DNA of 64,000 bases from Planctomycetota bacterium (GTDB lineage Bacteria; Planctomycetota; JAMOSO01), in contig JAMOSO010000012.1 in assembly GCA_027063065.1 (NCBI GenBank), forward strand, positions 1 through 64,000, written 5' to 3'. The notes beneath the pieces are model-generated. The model searched no databases. It saw only the letters and a program-made list of their open reading frames with translations, and was not told the DNA's origin. A program made the translations under genes and the position numbers. Shown here one piece after another: positions 24,301 to 36,798 of the stretch; position 1 is the first letter of the stretch, and each line of letters opens with the position of its first letter.

Positions 24301-26633
24301 TATTATTAATACTTGTATCTATTTGTGCAGGTTGTACAAGTACTAATGTTGATTTGGAGTCTCTTCAAGAAAAGTTATTAATTGAAAATCAATATATTGA
24401 CAATATCGCTAGTGATATATTGTGTATAGAAAATTTGGACAAAATTAATGCTCGTATTAGTAAAATAGAGTCTATTTTAGACGATCCAAGCTTAGCTGAG
24501 ATTAAAAATTTTGAACAATTAAAAAAAGAATTTAAGTTAAAAATAAAATTATTACAAAGAATCATTTCTTATGGTGCTATATGTTGTAATTCTTTAGATT
24601 ATGTTCGTTTACATAAAAATGATAGCACTTATCGAATCATAAATATTAAAAGTGTAAATATTGATAATGAATTAACAAAGTTATATAAATTACCTTATAA
24701 TACTATTAATAGTAATATGTTGCATAAACATTACATTATCTTATTAAAGCATTATAAAGACTATAAATATTTGTTAAATAAATCTAATAAGCTAGATATT
24801 AAAAGTTTAATATATAAACTACATTATCCAAATCCAAATTATTCTTTTATATATACTATTTGTATAATTGTTTTTTTATTAGCTATTATCATATTTGTTT
24901 TATATAAAATAAATCGTAGCAATATGCGATGTGCAGTAATTTTATTAATTAGTTTTTTACTATTAATTTTTATTGTTTATCACAGTTTAAAATATAACTA
25001 TCACCAAAGAGAGCTCGTATATAAGCAACGTTATTTAGATAATGCCTTAAATAATTGTAAAGTTATAGAAAATACTAATAAGATTATGGCACAATTAATT
25101 TTTGATGGTTATATCAATAAGCCAATTATTAAACAATTATTTAAAAAACAGGATAGATTAGGGCTTTATAATTATTTAAAAAGTGATTATGAGAAATTAA
25201 AAAATAAATATTCTATTTTTGTTATACAGTTCCACTTGCGAGATACTACAAGTTTTTTAAGAATGAATGATCCAGGTAGATTTGGCGATCAATTAGGTAA
25301 TATTAGGGAAAGTGTTAATTATGTTAATAATACTTTTAAAACTTATTCTGGTTATGAAGTTGGTAGAATAAAAGGCGCTTTTAGAAATGTATTTGCGCTT
25401 ACTGACAATAAAGATTGTTTAGGCAGTGTAGAAATTAGTTTTTCGGTTAATTTTTTTATTCGCCAATATTTAAGCAATCATAAAGATACAAAAATTAATT
25501 TTTTAATTAATGGCAATAACTTATTACCCTCTGTCAAAAATTATTTTAAACCATCATCAATTGATGGTTTCTTTTATGATAAATCAGTTTTAAATGATTC
25601 ACAGGATAAAAATGTTCTACAAACAAATAAACATAAAAGACAGGAGAACTTAAAATTAATTTCTAAAAAAATTAAACTAGGCAAACCTTTTGTTGTTTAT
25701 TTTTCAAACGTACAAGAATTAGTTGCTATTATTCCTATTAAAGACAAATTTACAAATCAGGTAGTATCTGTAATACAGATAGACAATATAGATAAAGAAA
25801 TTGGTATTTTAAAACAGGAATTTTATAGGATGTTATTGGTTGTAATTTCAGCAATTTTTATTTTATTTTTATTTATTTATAAACAAATTGTAGCTAAATA
25901 TAATTTAGAGATTAAAATTGATAAAGCTTTGTATGAAAACACTAAACATTTGCAGGCTTTACAGCATCAGTCAAAATTGGCGCAAATGGGCGAAATGATA
26001 GGTGCAATTGCACATCAATGGCGACAACCTTTAAATGCCATTAGCACATCTATTCAAAATTTAAAATATGATTATCAAGATGGCTATTTACAAGATAAAA
26101 AATTTATTCATAAATTTATCGAGACAAATAAAACGACAATTAAATTTATGAGTAAAACAATAGATGATTTTAGAAGTTTTTTTAGGGTAGATAAACAAAA
26201 GTATCATTTTCAAATTAAAGAAGCTACACAATCTGTGATTAATATGCAATCGACACAGTTGTCTAATAATGGTATTATAATTAGTTTAGATGGGGATGAC
26301 TTTAGTTTTTATGGTTTTCCGGGAGAGTATCAACAAGTTATATTAAATATAATTAATAACGCCAAGGACGCTTTAATAGATAAAACAACAGCTAGGTTAT
26401 TAATTAAGATTACTATACAAGACAAGAAAATTATGATTAAAGATAATGCCGGAGGTATACCTAAGCATATTATTAATAGAATATTTGAGCCTTATTTTAC
26501 AACTAAAGAACAAGGAAAAGGCACAGGTATGGGCTTATATATGTCTAAAATGATAGTAGAAGATAATATGGGTGGTAAATTAACAGTGTATAATGAACAA
26601 GACGGGGCGTGTTTTTGTATAGATTTTTCTTAA
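24291..26633 (+). CDS. Membrane histidine kinase with two periplasmic regions
   Basis: The N-terminus MRIILLILVSICAGC has a lipobox-like end (Cys15). A helical region (about 20-180) precedes helix TM1 (about 185-205) and TM2 (about 213-233). A Cache-like sensor (about 240-510) contains RDTTSFLRMNDPGRFGDQLG, resembling sensor domains in Arcobacter kinases. TM3 (about 513-533) leads to the H-box IAHQWRQP (His575) and a HATPase domain with NIINNAKDAL, KDNAGGIP and GTGMGLYMSK. Catalytic residues look intact. The gene overlaps the peroxidase fusion, so the products are made together. The receiver-GGDEF protein two genes upstream is the probable target. Confidence 0.9.
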   Translation: MRIILLILVSICAGCTSTNVDLESLQEKLLIENQYIDNIASDILCIENLDKINARISKIESILDDPSLAEIKNFEQLKKEFKLKIKLLQRIISYGAICCNSLDYVRLHKNDSTYRIINIKSVNIDNELTKLYKLPYNTINSNMLHKHYIILLKHYKDYKYLLNKSNKLDIKSLIYKLHYPNPNYSFIYTICIIVFLLAIIIFVLYKINRSNMRCAVILLISFLLLIFIVYHSLKYNYHQRELVYKQRYLDNALNNCKVIENTNKIMAQLIFDGYINKPIIKQLFKKQDRLGLYNYLKSDYEKLKNKYSIFVIQFHLRDTTSFLRMNDPGRFGDQLGNIRESVNYVNNTFKTYSGYEVGRIKGAFRNVFALTDNKDCLGSVEISFSVNFFIRQYLSNHKDTKINFLINGNNLLPSVKNYFKPSSIDGFFYDKSVLNDSQDKNVLQTNKHKRQENLKLISKKIKLGKPFVVYFSNVQELVAIIPIKDKFTNQVVSVIQIDNIDKEIGILKQEFYRMLLVVISAIFILFLFIYKQIVAKYNLEIKIDKALYENTKHLQALQHQSKLAQMGEMIGAIAHQWRQPLNAISTSIQNLKYDYQDGYLQDKKFIHKFIETNKTTIKFMSKTIDDFRSFFRVDKQKYHFQIKEATQSVINMQSTQLSNNGIIISLDGDDFSFYGFPGEYQQVILNIINNAKDALIDKTTARLLIKITIQDKKIMIKDNAGGIPKHIINRIFEPYFTTKEQGKGTGMGLYMSKMIVEDNMGGKLTVYNEQDGACFCIDFS

Positions 26634-26699
26634 TTGTATCATATTGACTAAATGATAGGTCTAAGATTACAATAAAGGTTTTTAATAATTGAGTAATCT

Positions 26700-30139
<3,440 letters not shown>

Positions 30140-30148
30140 AGGTAGAAA

Positions 30149-31423
30149 ATGCTTACAGAAAAAAAAATATTAGATGCGCTTAGTTCTATAATTGATCCTG
30201 ATTTAAACAAGGATATTGTTAGCTTGGGTTTTATTAAAAATTTAAAAATAGATAATGCTCATGTCAGTTTTGATATTGAATTGACTACTCCAGCTTGTCC
30301 TATTAAAGATAAATTTAAAACCGATGCTCAAAATTGTGTCAAGGCTGTCGCAGGAGTGCAATCGGTTGAAGTAACAATGACCGCTATTAAAAAAAAGTTA
30401 AATGATAGTCGTACAAGTGGATTATCCGATGTAGGTTCTATTATTGCCATTTCATCTTGTAAAGGTGGCGTGGGCAAATCGACCATAGCTGCTATGGTGG
30501 CTAGGGAGTTAGCGTCCCAAGGTCATAGGGTAGGTTTGTTAGATGCTGATGTACATGGGCCTTCGGTACCAACTTTGTTTAATAAACGATGTGATGGGGT
30601 TCGCGTAACGGAGGACAAGTTTTTTGTGCCAGTAAAAGCTGAAGGCTTGCAGTTGATGAGCTTTGGTTTTTTATCTGGTGATGCTCCAGCGGTTATGCGT
30701 GGGCCTATGGTTGGTAGTTATATGCAACAGATGTTGCATAATGTTGCATGGGGTGAATTGGATTATTTGATAATTGATATGCCTCCTGGAACAAGCGATA
30801 TTATGTTGACTATTACTCAGCAAATCCAAATTGATGGGGCGGTTATTGTAACTACGCCACATAGTTTGTCTTTGACAGATGTCGGCAAGGGCATTATTAG
30901 TTTTGATAGGGTTAATGTGCCTTGTTTAGGTGTTATAGAAAATATGTCTTACTATGTTTGTGATGGTTGTAATAAAAAACACTATATTTTTGGTAAAGCT
31001 GGCGCAAAACAAATACAGGAGAGATTTGGCTTAGATATTTTAGCAGAGTTGCCAATAAGTGATGATTTGGGTAATAAACCTAAGGAGATTGTTGGTGAAA
31101 TTATCAAAGCTGTCGGCAAGCAGATGTTATCATCTGATAAAACCCCAGAGTTGAGTTTTGATGAGCAATATATAAGTTTAAAATGGTCAAGTGGCAAAGT
31201 AATAAAAGTGGCTAATCACGATTTACGTGTAGCTTGTCAATGTGCGACTTGCGTAGATGAAATGACAGGCAATGCTATTTTAGACCCGACAACTGTACCT
31301 ATTGATGTTAAGGCGGAAGAAGTAAAAATTATAGGTAATTATGCCCTACAAGTAGCTTGGAGTGATGGCCATAATACGGGATTATTTCCATTTAAACGTA
31401 TTAGGCAATTGGCAGTAAAATAA
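30149..31423 (+). CDS. mrp: Mrp/ApbC iron-sulfur carrier ATPase with C-terminal DUF971 domain
   Basis: An N-terminal MIP18/DUF59 domain (about 1-85, starting DALSSIIDPDLNKDIVSLGF) is followed by the P-loop ATPase with SSCKGGVGKSTIAA (about 106-119), LDADVHGPSVP and IIDMPPGTSD. ENMSYYVCDGC has the CxxC that binds the transferred cluster. The C-terminal 85 residues (about 335-424) look like DUF971: LKWSSGKVIKVANHDLR and WSDGHNTGLFPF. The Mrp-DUF971 join is a known but not universal arrangement. It overlaps xthA by one base. Confidence 0.93.
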   Translation: MLTEKKILDALSSIIDPDLNKDIVSLGFIKNLKIDNAHVSFDIELTTPACPIKDKFKTDAQNCVKAVAGVQSVEVTMTAIKKKLNDSRTSGLSDVGSIIAISSCKGGVGKSTIAAMVARELASQGHRVGLLDADVHGPSVPTLFNKRCDGVRVTEDKFFVPVKAEGLQLMSFGFLSGDAPAVMRGPMVGSYMQQMLHNVAWGELDYLIIDMPPGTSDIMLTITQQIQIDGAVIVTTPHSLSLTDVGKGIISFDRVNVPCLGVIENMSYYVCDGCNKKHYIFGKAGAKQIQERFGLDILAELPISDDLGNKPKEIVGEIIKAVGKQMLSSDKTPELSFDEQYISLKWSSGKVIKVANHDLRVACQCATCVDEMTGNAILDPTTVPIDVKAEEVKIIGNYALQVAWSDGHNTGLFPFKRIRQLAVK

Positions 31424-32190
31424 TGAAGTACTTAATATCTTGGAATGTTAATGGCATTCGTGCGTGTTTAAAAAAGGGATTTGCCAATTGGTTGGTAGAA
31501 GCTGCACCAGATGTTTGTTGTTTACAAGAAACAAAAGTCTTGGAAGAACAGTTAGACTATGATGCCAAAAATCCAGAGGGGTATGTTAGTCATTGGATAT
31601 CCGCCAAAAAAAAAGGTTATTCTGGTGTAAGCGCATATATTAAAAAGGGTTGCGAGCCTTTGGCAATTGGCAATTTAGGCATAGAAGAATTTGACGATGA
31701 AGGCAGGGTTATGATTTTGGAATACCCCGCGTATAGTATTATAAATTGTTATTTTCCAAATTCCCAAAGCGAGGGTAAACGTTTGGATTATAAACTGGCA
31801 TTTAATAATGCTGTTTTACAAAAATGTAACGAAATAGTATCTAATGGCAAAGGTGTTTTATTGTGTGGCGACTTAAATGTGGCGCATACCGAAATAGATT
31901 TAAAAAACCCAAAGACTAACCATAAAAATCCTGGTTTTTTACCAGAAGAACGCCAGTGGATGACCAGTTTTTTAGAGGCTGGATATGTTGATACCTTTAG
32001 AATGTTTACCCCTGAAGCGGGGCATTATTCGTGGTGGAGTTATCGTTTTCAAGCACGTCAAAAAGACATAGGTTGGAGAATAGACTATTGGTGCGTCAAT
32101 GATGGTTTTAAGCATAATGTAAAATCTGCTAAAATACTTAAAGAGGTAATTGGTTCAGATCATTGCCCTGTGACTATTCAAATTACTTAG
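31423..32190 (+). CDS. xthA: Exodeoxyribonuclease III
   Basis: This AP endonuclease/3'-exonuclease acts in base-excision repair. It has SWNVNGIRACLKKGF, CLQETKV with the metal-binding Glu, GDLNVAHTEIDL, a tyrosine-containing SWWSYRFQAR and the end motif GSDHCPV. The length of 255 is normal. Its start overlaps the mrp stop (TAATG). It ends one base before a convergent gene. Confidence 0.96.
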   Translation: MKYLISWNVNGIRACLKKGFANWLVEAAPDVCCLQETKVLEEQLDYDAKNPEGYVSHWISAKKKGYSGVSAYIKKGCEPLAIGNLGIEEFDDEGRVMILEYPAYSIINCYFPNSQSEGKRLDYKLAFNNAVLQKCNEIVSNGKGVLLCGDLNVAHTEIDLKNPKTNHKNPGFLPEERQWMTSFLEAGYVDTFRMFTPEAGHYSWWSYRFQARQKDIGWRIDYWCVNDGFKHNVKSAKILKEVIGSDHCPVTIQIT

Positions 32191-32191
32191 A

Positions 32192-33043
32192 TTATTTGCT
32201 TTGCAATAAAATTTTGTGCTCAGTAATTTTAATTAAACGTTGTTTATATAATTTGCCAATTGCCATTTTATAGCGTTTTTTGCTTATGCCAAAATAATGT
32301 TTGATAGCACTAGGCGAGCTTTTGTCGGTTAGTGATAGTTCTCCTTGATTTTCTTTTAATGTGGTTAATATTTGGTTGGCAACATCATCTAATTGTTCGT
32401 ACCCGCCTAGTTGTAAGCATAAATCTATTTTATTGTCTTCACGAATTTTCTTTATAAAGCCAGTTAGTTTTTGTCCTATATGAATAGGGGTAAATATTTC
32501 ATTGGTATATAGAACTCCGCGATATCTGTTATCAAAGATGGCTTGATAGCCTAGACGTGTTTTGTGGTGAATTAATATATCGACTTCTTGGTTTTCTTGT
32601 AATTGACTATGATCTGTGCTGATATATTTTTTGAGACGACTTGAACCCGCTATGCGGTTAGTGTCATCAATCATAATATAAACTGTATAGCTTTTACCTT
32701 CTTCCATTGGCACGCGTTGTTCACCTAATGGGACAAATAAATCTTTGCTTAATCCCCAGTCCAAAAAAGCACCAATATCGGTGGAGGAAACAACTTTTAA
32801 ATTGGCATATTCTCCAACTATTGCTAATGGGGTTTCAGTGGTTGCAACGGGACGGTCTTCTGAGTCAAGATATAAAAACACTTTTATCTCATCGTTAATT
32901 TTTAAATCATCAGTTGCATATTTCAAGGGTAATAAAATTTCACCAAGTTCGCCCGCATCTAAAAAAAAGCCAAAGTCTACTTCTCTATTGACGCGAAGGG
33001 TGGCATATTGACCTATTTCAGGAGGTAATGTTTCATTGTTCAT
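32192..33043 (-). CDS. cvfB: S1-type RNA-binding protein, CvfB family
   Basis: The family consists of several S1/OB domains and a C-terminal winged helix. Here four OB-like repeats cover about residues 8-215, each with a FGFFLD-, GAFLDWG- or YQAIFDNRYRGVLY-type core. A winged-helix-like segment (about 225-283) ends in KRYKMAIGKLYKQRLI. The ATG at 33043 follows TGAGG; a TTG at 33082 lies in the upstream gene and adds non-conserved residues. It overlaps the HEXXH membrane-protein gene by 11 bases. CvfB affects virulence gene expression in Staphylococcus; its role here is unknown. Confidence 0.88.
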   Translation of the reverse strand: MNNETLPPEIGQYATLRVNREVDFGFFLDAGELGEILLPLKYATDDLKINDEIKVFLYLDSEDRPVATTETPLAIVGEYANLKVVSSTDIGAFLDWGLSKDLFVPLGEQRVPMEEGKSYTVYIMIDDTNRIAGSSRLKKYISTDHSQLQENQEVDILIHHKTRLGYQAIFDNRYRGVLYTNEIFTPIHIGQKLTGFIKKIREDNKIDLCLQLGGYEQLDDVANQILTTLKENQGELSLTDKSSPSAIKHYFGISKKRYKMAIGKLYKQRLIKITEHKILLQSK

Positions 33044-33956
33044 CGATTGTTTCCTCAGTTTTAAATGTATTGATAACCTCAAGACGTATCTCAGATATAT
33101 GTTTAGATACTTCTGTCCAAGGTAAATATGATAATTTGTCTATTTCATTGTCGGTTAATCTAAATAATACGGCATGGGTTTTTTTGCCAAAATCTTTTTG
33201 CAATTGTTGGTGAGCTTTTTGGTATTGTTGATGTAATTTATAATTGCGGATAATAAAAAATATTAACAGTAATATAAAAGGAGTTTTACCTAATATACTA
33301 ATTATTAAGTTTGGAGAATATATTATATCAGCTACTTGGGATAGTAGGCACAGTAAAATACCGCAAAAAAATAATAAGACATCAGTTGGCTTGCGGATGC
33401 TTGATCCCCACCATCGTCTAAACTTACTTGAGCTAATATTATAGGCTAATAATTCTTCGTATTTGTGTGAATCGAGTGCCATACGGGCGATATGACAGCT
33501 TTCATGGGCAATAATTTCGGTTTTGGTATACATTAAAAACTTTTCTTTATGTTTAAATGAACTACGCAATTGAAAAAAAGAAAATTCGGCATCTGTTTGA
33601 ATTATTCCATCATCATCTTTAAAACCGATAGCCATTCCGCCAAAAATAAAGGATAGACCTTTGTTGCAAAAAAAAGCAGGCACCCAAGGGGTTTGACAAC
33701 AATATAAATCACTAATAGGTTTTTGGCACTGTGCTAGCTCTGTGTCATTTAAGCGCATACAAGGTTTATAAGATAAATCAAAAATATCAAATTGCCCTTT
33801 TGTATCAAATTGGCTTTGGATATATTGGTTGAATTTAGTGTTAGATTGCCATCTATTTTGTAAATTTTCTAAGGAATCGTTAACCCCTAGAATAAATCCA
33901 AGAGAATCAAATTCAATGACGTTATTAGGTGGACTGGGACTATCTTCTAGAGGCAT
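33033..33956 (-). CDS. Membrane protein with HEXXH motif, putative metallopeptidase
   Basis: I do not recognise a named family. The N-terminal half contains the zinc-peptidase motif HESCH in AHESCHIARMALDS (about 150-163), with Glu residues in KYEELLAYNIS about 16 residues later, in the gluzincin manner. Two hydrophobic helices lie near residues 190-240 (LLFFCGILLCLLSQ, then ILLLIFFII). A cytoplasmic-looking charged tail follows. There is no signal peptide. Its gene overlaps cvfB by 11 bases, so the two are co-expressed. Proteolytic activity is inferred from the motif only. Confidence 0.65.
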   Translation of the reverse strand: MPLEDSPSPPNNVIEFDSLGFILGVNDSLENLQNRWQSNTKFNQYIQSQFDTKGQFDIFDLSYKPCMRLNDTELAQCQKPISDLYCCQTPWVPAFFCNKGLSFIFGGMAIGFKDDDGIIQTDAEFSFFQLRSSFKHKEKFLMYTKTEIIAHESCHIARMALDSHKYEELLAYNISSSKFRRWWGSSIRKPTDVLLFFCGILLCLLSQVADIIYSPNLIISILGKTPFILLLIFFIIRNYKLHQQYQKAHQQLQKDFGKKTHAVLFRLTDNEIDKLSYLPWTEVSKHISEIRLEVINTFKTEETIDEQ

Positions 33957-34045
33957 AATCTGACATAATAACTGATTAGAATAGTTTTGTCTCTTTGAAA
34001 TTTCATAACTTATAATTATAGTGTTGTAAGGTAAAAAGGAAATAT

Positions 34046-34348
34046 ATGAAAAAATTAAATCCAGAAACTGATAATATGGATATGTTTTACAATTTAGCTC
34101 GTAAATTACGTCAAGATATTAGATCTGGCGACGAAGATTTACAGAATGCAACAGCTCAAAGAATCCGTATAATACCAGGATGGCGCAGTTTAGATGATGC
34201 GGAGATTATCTCTACTGCTATCTCATTAAAAATGGGTAAATTAGTTATAGCTTTAGAACATGGTTTTGATTCTTGGGGAGAATTACGTACCTTTGTTGGT
34301 GAAAAGGAGTTAGAGCGCATGGAGCAAGAAAATTTGGAGGATAAATGA
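34046..34348 (+). CDS. Small hypothetical protein
   Basis: I do not recognise it. The 100-residue protein is soluble and charged. A helical first half (LARKLRQDIRSGDEDLQNATAQ without more) is followed by ISLKMGKLVIALEHGF and DSWGELR. The last segment resembles the GF-SW-EL motif found before ankyrin-like repeats. AAAAAGGAAAT precedes the ATG. Its stop overlaps the start of mltA by four bases, so it is probably a real, co-translated gene. Confidence 0.6.
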   Translation: MKKLNPETDNMDMFYNLARKLRQDIRSGDEDLQNATAQRIRIIPGWRSLDDAEIISTAISLKMGKLVIALEHGFDSWGELRTFVGEKELERMEQENLEDK

Positions 34349-35496
34349 ATAAATACCTCGTGATAGTATTGTTGGTATTACTTAGTGCTTGTAAGTCTAA
34401 ACAGATAGATGTTGTTGGGCAGATGGGTAAAGCTTCGTCATTGGCATTTGAACAAGTTGATTTTGCTCAGATTCCCGGTTGGCAAGCAGATACTTTAAAA
34501 CCAGCCTTTAAAGCCTTTTTAAAAAGTATACCTAAAATTAAAAATAAACCAGATTGGCAATATGTATGTGCTACTGCTTTAAATGTAAATGCTGATAGGG
34601 AATATGAAGTACGCAGATTTTTTGAAAATAATTTTCAAGCTTTTGCCTTGATAGATAAAAATCAAAATAAAACAGGTATTATTACGGGTTATTATGAGCC
34701 ATTATTACATGGTTCACGCACCAAGACAGCTTTGTATAAGTATCCTATTTATACAAAGCCCAAAGATTTAGTTAGTGTTAATTTAAGTAAAATATATCCA
34801 GATTTAAAACATTTACGATTATGCGGACGTTTGTCAAACAATAAGCTTGTGCCGTATTATACCCGCTCTGAAATTGACAGTACTGACAACCCTTTAAAGG
34901 GCAATGAAATTTTTTGGGTAGAAAGTCGTATTAATCTTTATTTTTTGCATGTGCAGGGTTCGGGTCGTATACAATTAAATACGGGTGAGATAATCAAGGT
35001 TGGCTACAACGGTCAGAATGGCTATCCATATACTTCAATAGGTAAATTATTAGTAACATTGGGTGAAATTCCTGCCGAGGAAATATCTATGCAATCTATA
35101 AAAAAATGGTTTGCAAGTCATCCACAACGTTTTGAAGAGATTTGTTATGCAAATGATAGATATAATTTTTTTATGGAAATGCACAATGATTTTAGTGGTC
35201 CTATAGGCTCTTTAAATGTTCCCTTAACTCCTGGACGCAGTGTAGCTGTGGATAGAAAACATATTGAATTAGGAACGCCTGTTTTCTTATCTACACAGTA
35301 TCCAGATACTAACAAACCATTTAGACATTTAGTTATGGCGCAGGATACAGGAGCCGCTATTGTTGGCAGAATTCGTGCAGATTTGTTTTGGGGATTTGGA
35401 GCAACCGCCCAACATAGAGCGGGTATGATGAAAGAAAATGGCGAGATGTGGGTTTTATTACCAAATGGTGTTTTGCCAGAAAATGATGATTTATAG
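34345..35496 (+). CDS. mltA: Membrane-bound lytic murein transglycosylase A
   Basis: MltA cleaves peptidoglycan with formation of anhydromuramyl ends at the outer membrane. A lipoprotein signal ends LLSAC (Cys16). The MltA domain has TGYYEPLLHGSR, the central insert-containing barrel with VQGSGRIQLNTGE, and VGYNGQNGYPYTSIG. The C-terminal 3D domain has MAQDTGAAIVGRIRADLFWG with the catalytic Asp. The length of 383 is normal. The ATG overlaps the stop of the small upstream gene. Confidence 0.95.
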   Translation: MNKYLVIVLLVLLSACKSKQIDVVGQMGKASSLAFEQVDFAQIPGWQADTLKPAFKAFLKSIPKIKNKPDWQYVCATALNVNADREYEVRRFFENNFQAFALIDKNQNKTGIITGYYEPLLHGSRTKTALYKYPIYTKPKDLVSVNLSKIYPDLKHLRLCGRLSNNKLVPYYTRSEIDSTDNPLKGNEIFWVESRINLYFLHVQGSGRIQLNTGEIIKVGYNGQNGYPYTSIGKLLVTLGEIPAEEISMQSIKKWFASHPQRFEEICYANDRYNFFMEMHNDFSGPIGSLNVPLTPGRSVAVDRKHIELGTPVFLSTQYPDTNKPFRHLVMAQDTGAAIVGRIRADLFWGFGATAQHRAGMMKENGEMWVLLPNGVLPENDDL

Positions 35497-35526
35497 TTAG
35501 TTATATTTATAAAAGGTTAAAATTTA

Positions 35527-36798
35527 ATGTTTAAAAAATATTTGCATTCCGCCAAATTTGAAATTTTAACTGTTTGGGCAATAGCAGTATTTGTTTTTTT
35601 AGCACCATTTAGATTGCATACACAAGGGGCAAAGTCTATTGCTTACGCGATAATAATAGTGTATTTATTATCGCATTTATCAAAATTAAAAGTTTTTTTA
35701 ATAAAAAACAAACCAATGTGGGTGTTGGTGATAATAACGATTCTTATATCAATATCGATAGGTTATTCTGTATCTAGTTATGAAACTATTCACGCTTTAC
35801 GCAAATGGTTAAAATTAGTTGTTATTTTATGGGCTATTGCATTATTGTCAGTAAATAGTAAATATCGCGATTATATTATTGTGGCAGTTGCGTTAGGTGG
35901 AGCAGTTGTTTCGTCTGTGGCTATGTTTAATTTTTATGCTGGCATACCAGATTCTTGTATGCAATTTATTCCTCATGCATTTGAATTGGTACATGTTGGA
36001 CTGTCAAAATTTATGATCTGTATAGTACCATTTGGTTTATGGTTGTTTTTGTCTTCTAAGAAGTATTCTTTATATTTCTGGATAGGTTTTTATAGTTTTG
36101 CCTCAGCTATATTGGTTGTGTTTTCAGGTATTGCGCGCGGAGGTTGGGTAGCTTTGGTGTGTTCTGTAATTCCATTATTGTTTTTATTTAAAAAACAAAT
36201 ATTTCGGCGTAGAATGATATTATTTTTTGTTGTATTTTGCCTAAGTATAATTGTAAACATAAGTAGAATTAATAACAGAATAGTTAATGATGGGCATACT
36301 TCTAATAAGGTATTATCCGCAGAAATAGTTACAGAAGGTCAGAATGGCTTATTGAAAGGTCGGCCATTATTTTGGCGTGTTGGTTTAAATATGTGGTCAG
36401 ATTCAGCACAAAGTATGTTATTTGGCACAGGTTTTGGATGGCATAATTTTAAATCAATGTTTGTGCATAGATATAAAATGTTGTATCCAAATAAACCTAT
36501 TTTTGAAGTGCCATCGCATATGCATAATTTTTATATTAGTTTATTATTGCAACTAGGTATAGTTGGTGTAGTTTTGTTTTTATATTTCTTTATATATTTA
36601 TTGTCAATAGCTAAACAATTATTGGTTAGTGTTAGTTTAGATACAGCGTATTTATCTAGTTTGATGTTTATATCTTTATTTATGGCATTTATGTTTCAAA
36701 GTTTAATAGAGGAAGTTTCTTTAGATCAAGAAGGTTTATTGTTTTTTGCTATGGCAGGATTGTTAATGGCTACAAAATCAGAAGTGTGTGATGAATAA
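35527..36798 (+). CDS. O-antigen ligase family membrane protein
   Basis: A polytopic membrane protein with about ten to twelve hydrophobic helices. The large periplasmic loop contains LLKGRPLFWRVGLNMW and GTGFGWHNF, then VPSHMHNFYISLLLQLGI, where the conserved His of Wzy_C/WaaL proteins is expected. It probably transfers or polymerises surface polysaccharide on lipid carrier. The gene overlaps the GT4 glycosyltransferase gene by eight bases, which supports a role in lipopolysaccharide assembly. Confidence 0.85.
   Translation: MFKKYLHSAKFEILTVWAIAVFVFLAPFRLHTQGAKSIAYAIIIVYLLSHLSKLKVFLIKNKPMWVLVIITILISISIGYSVSSYETIHALRKWLKLVVILWAIALLSVNSKYRDYIIVAVALGGAVVSSVAMFNFYAGIPDSCMQFIPHAFELVHVGLSKFMICIVPFGLWLFLSSKKYSLYFWIGFYSFASAILVVFSGIARGGWVALVCSVIPLLFLFKKQIFRRRMILFFVVFCLSIIVNISRINNRIVNDGHTSNKVLSAEIVTEGQNGLLKGRPLFWRVGLNMWSDSAQSMLFGTGFGWHNFKSMFVHRYKMLYPNKPIFEVPSHMHNFYISLLLQLGIVGVVLFLYFFIYLLSIAKQLLVSVSLDTAYLSSLMFISLFMAFMFQSLIEEVSLDQEGLLFFAMAGLLMATKSEVCDE

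Noticed and set aside
26634-26699. Possible thiamine (TPP) riboswitch before the thiC operon
   Set aside because: The spacer is only 66 bases and lacks the CTGAGA and other thi-box parts.
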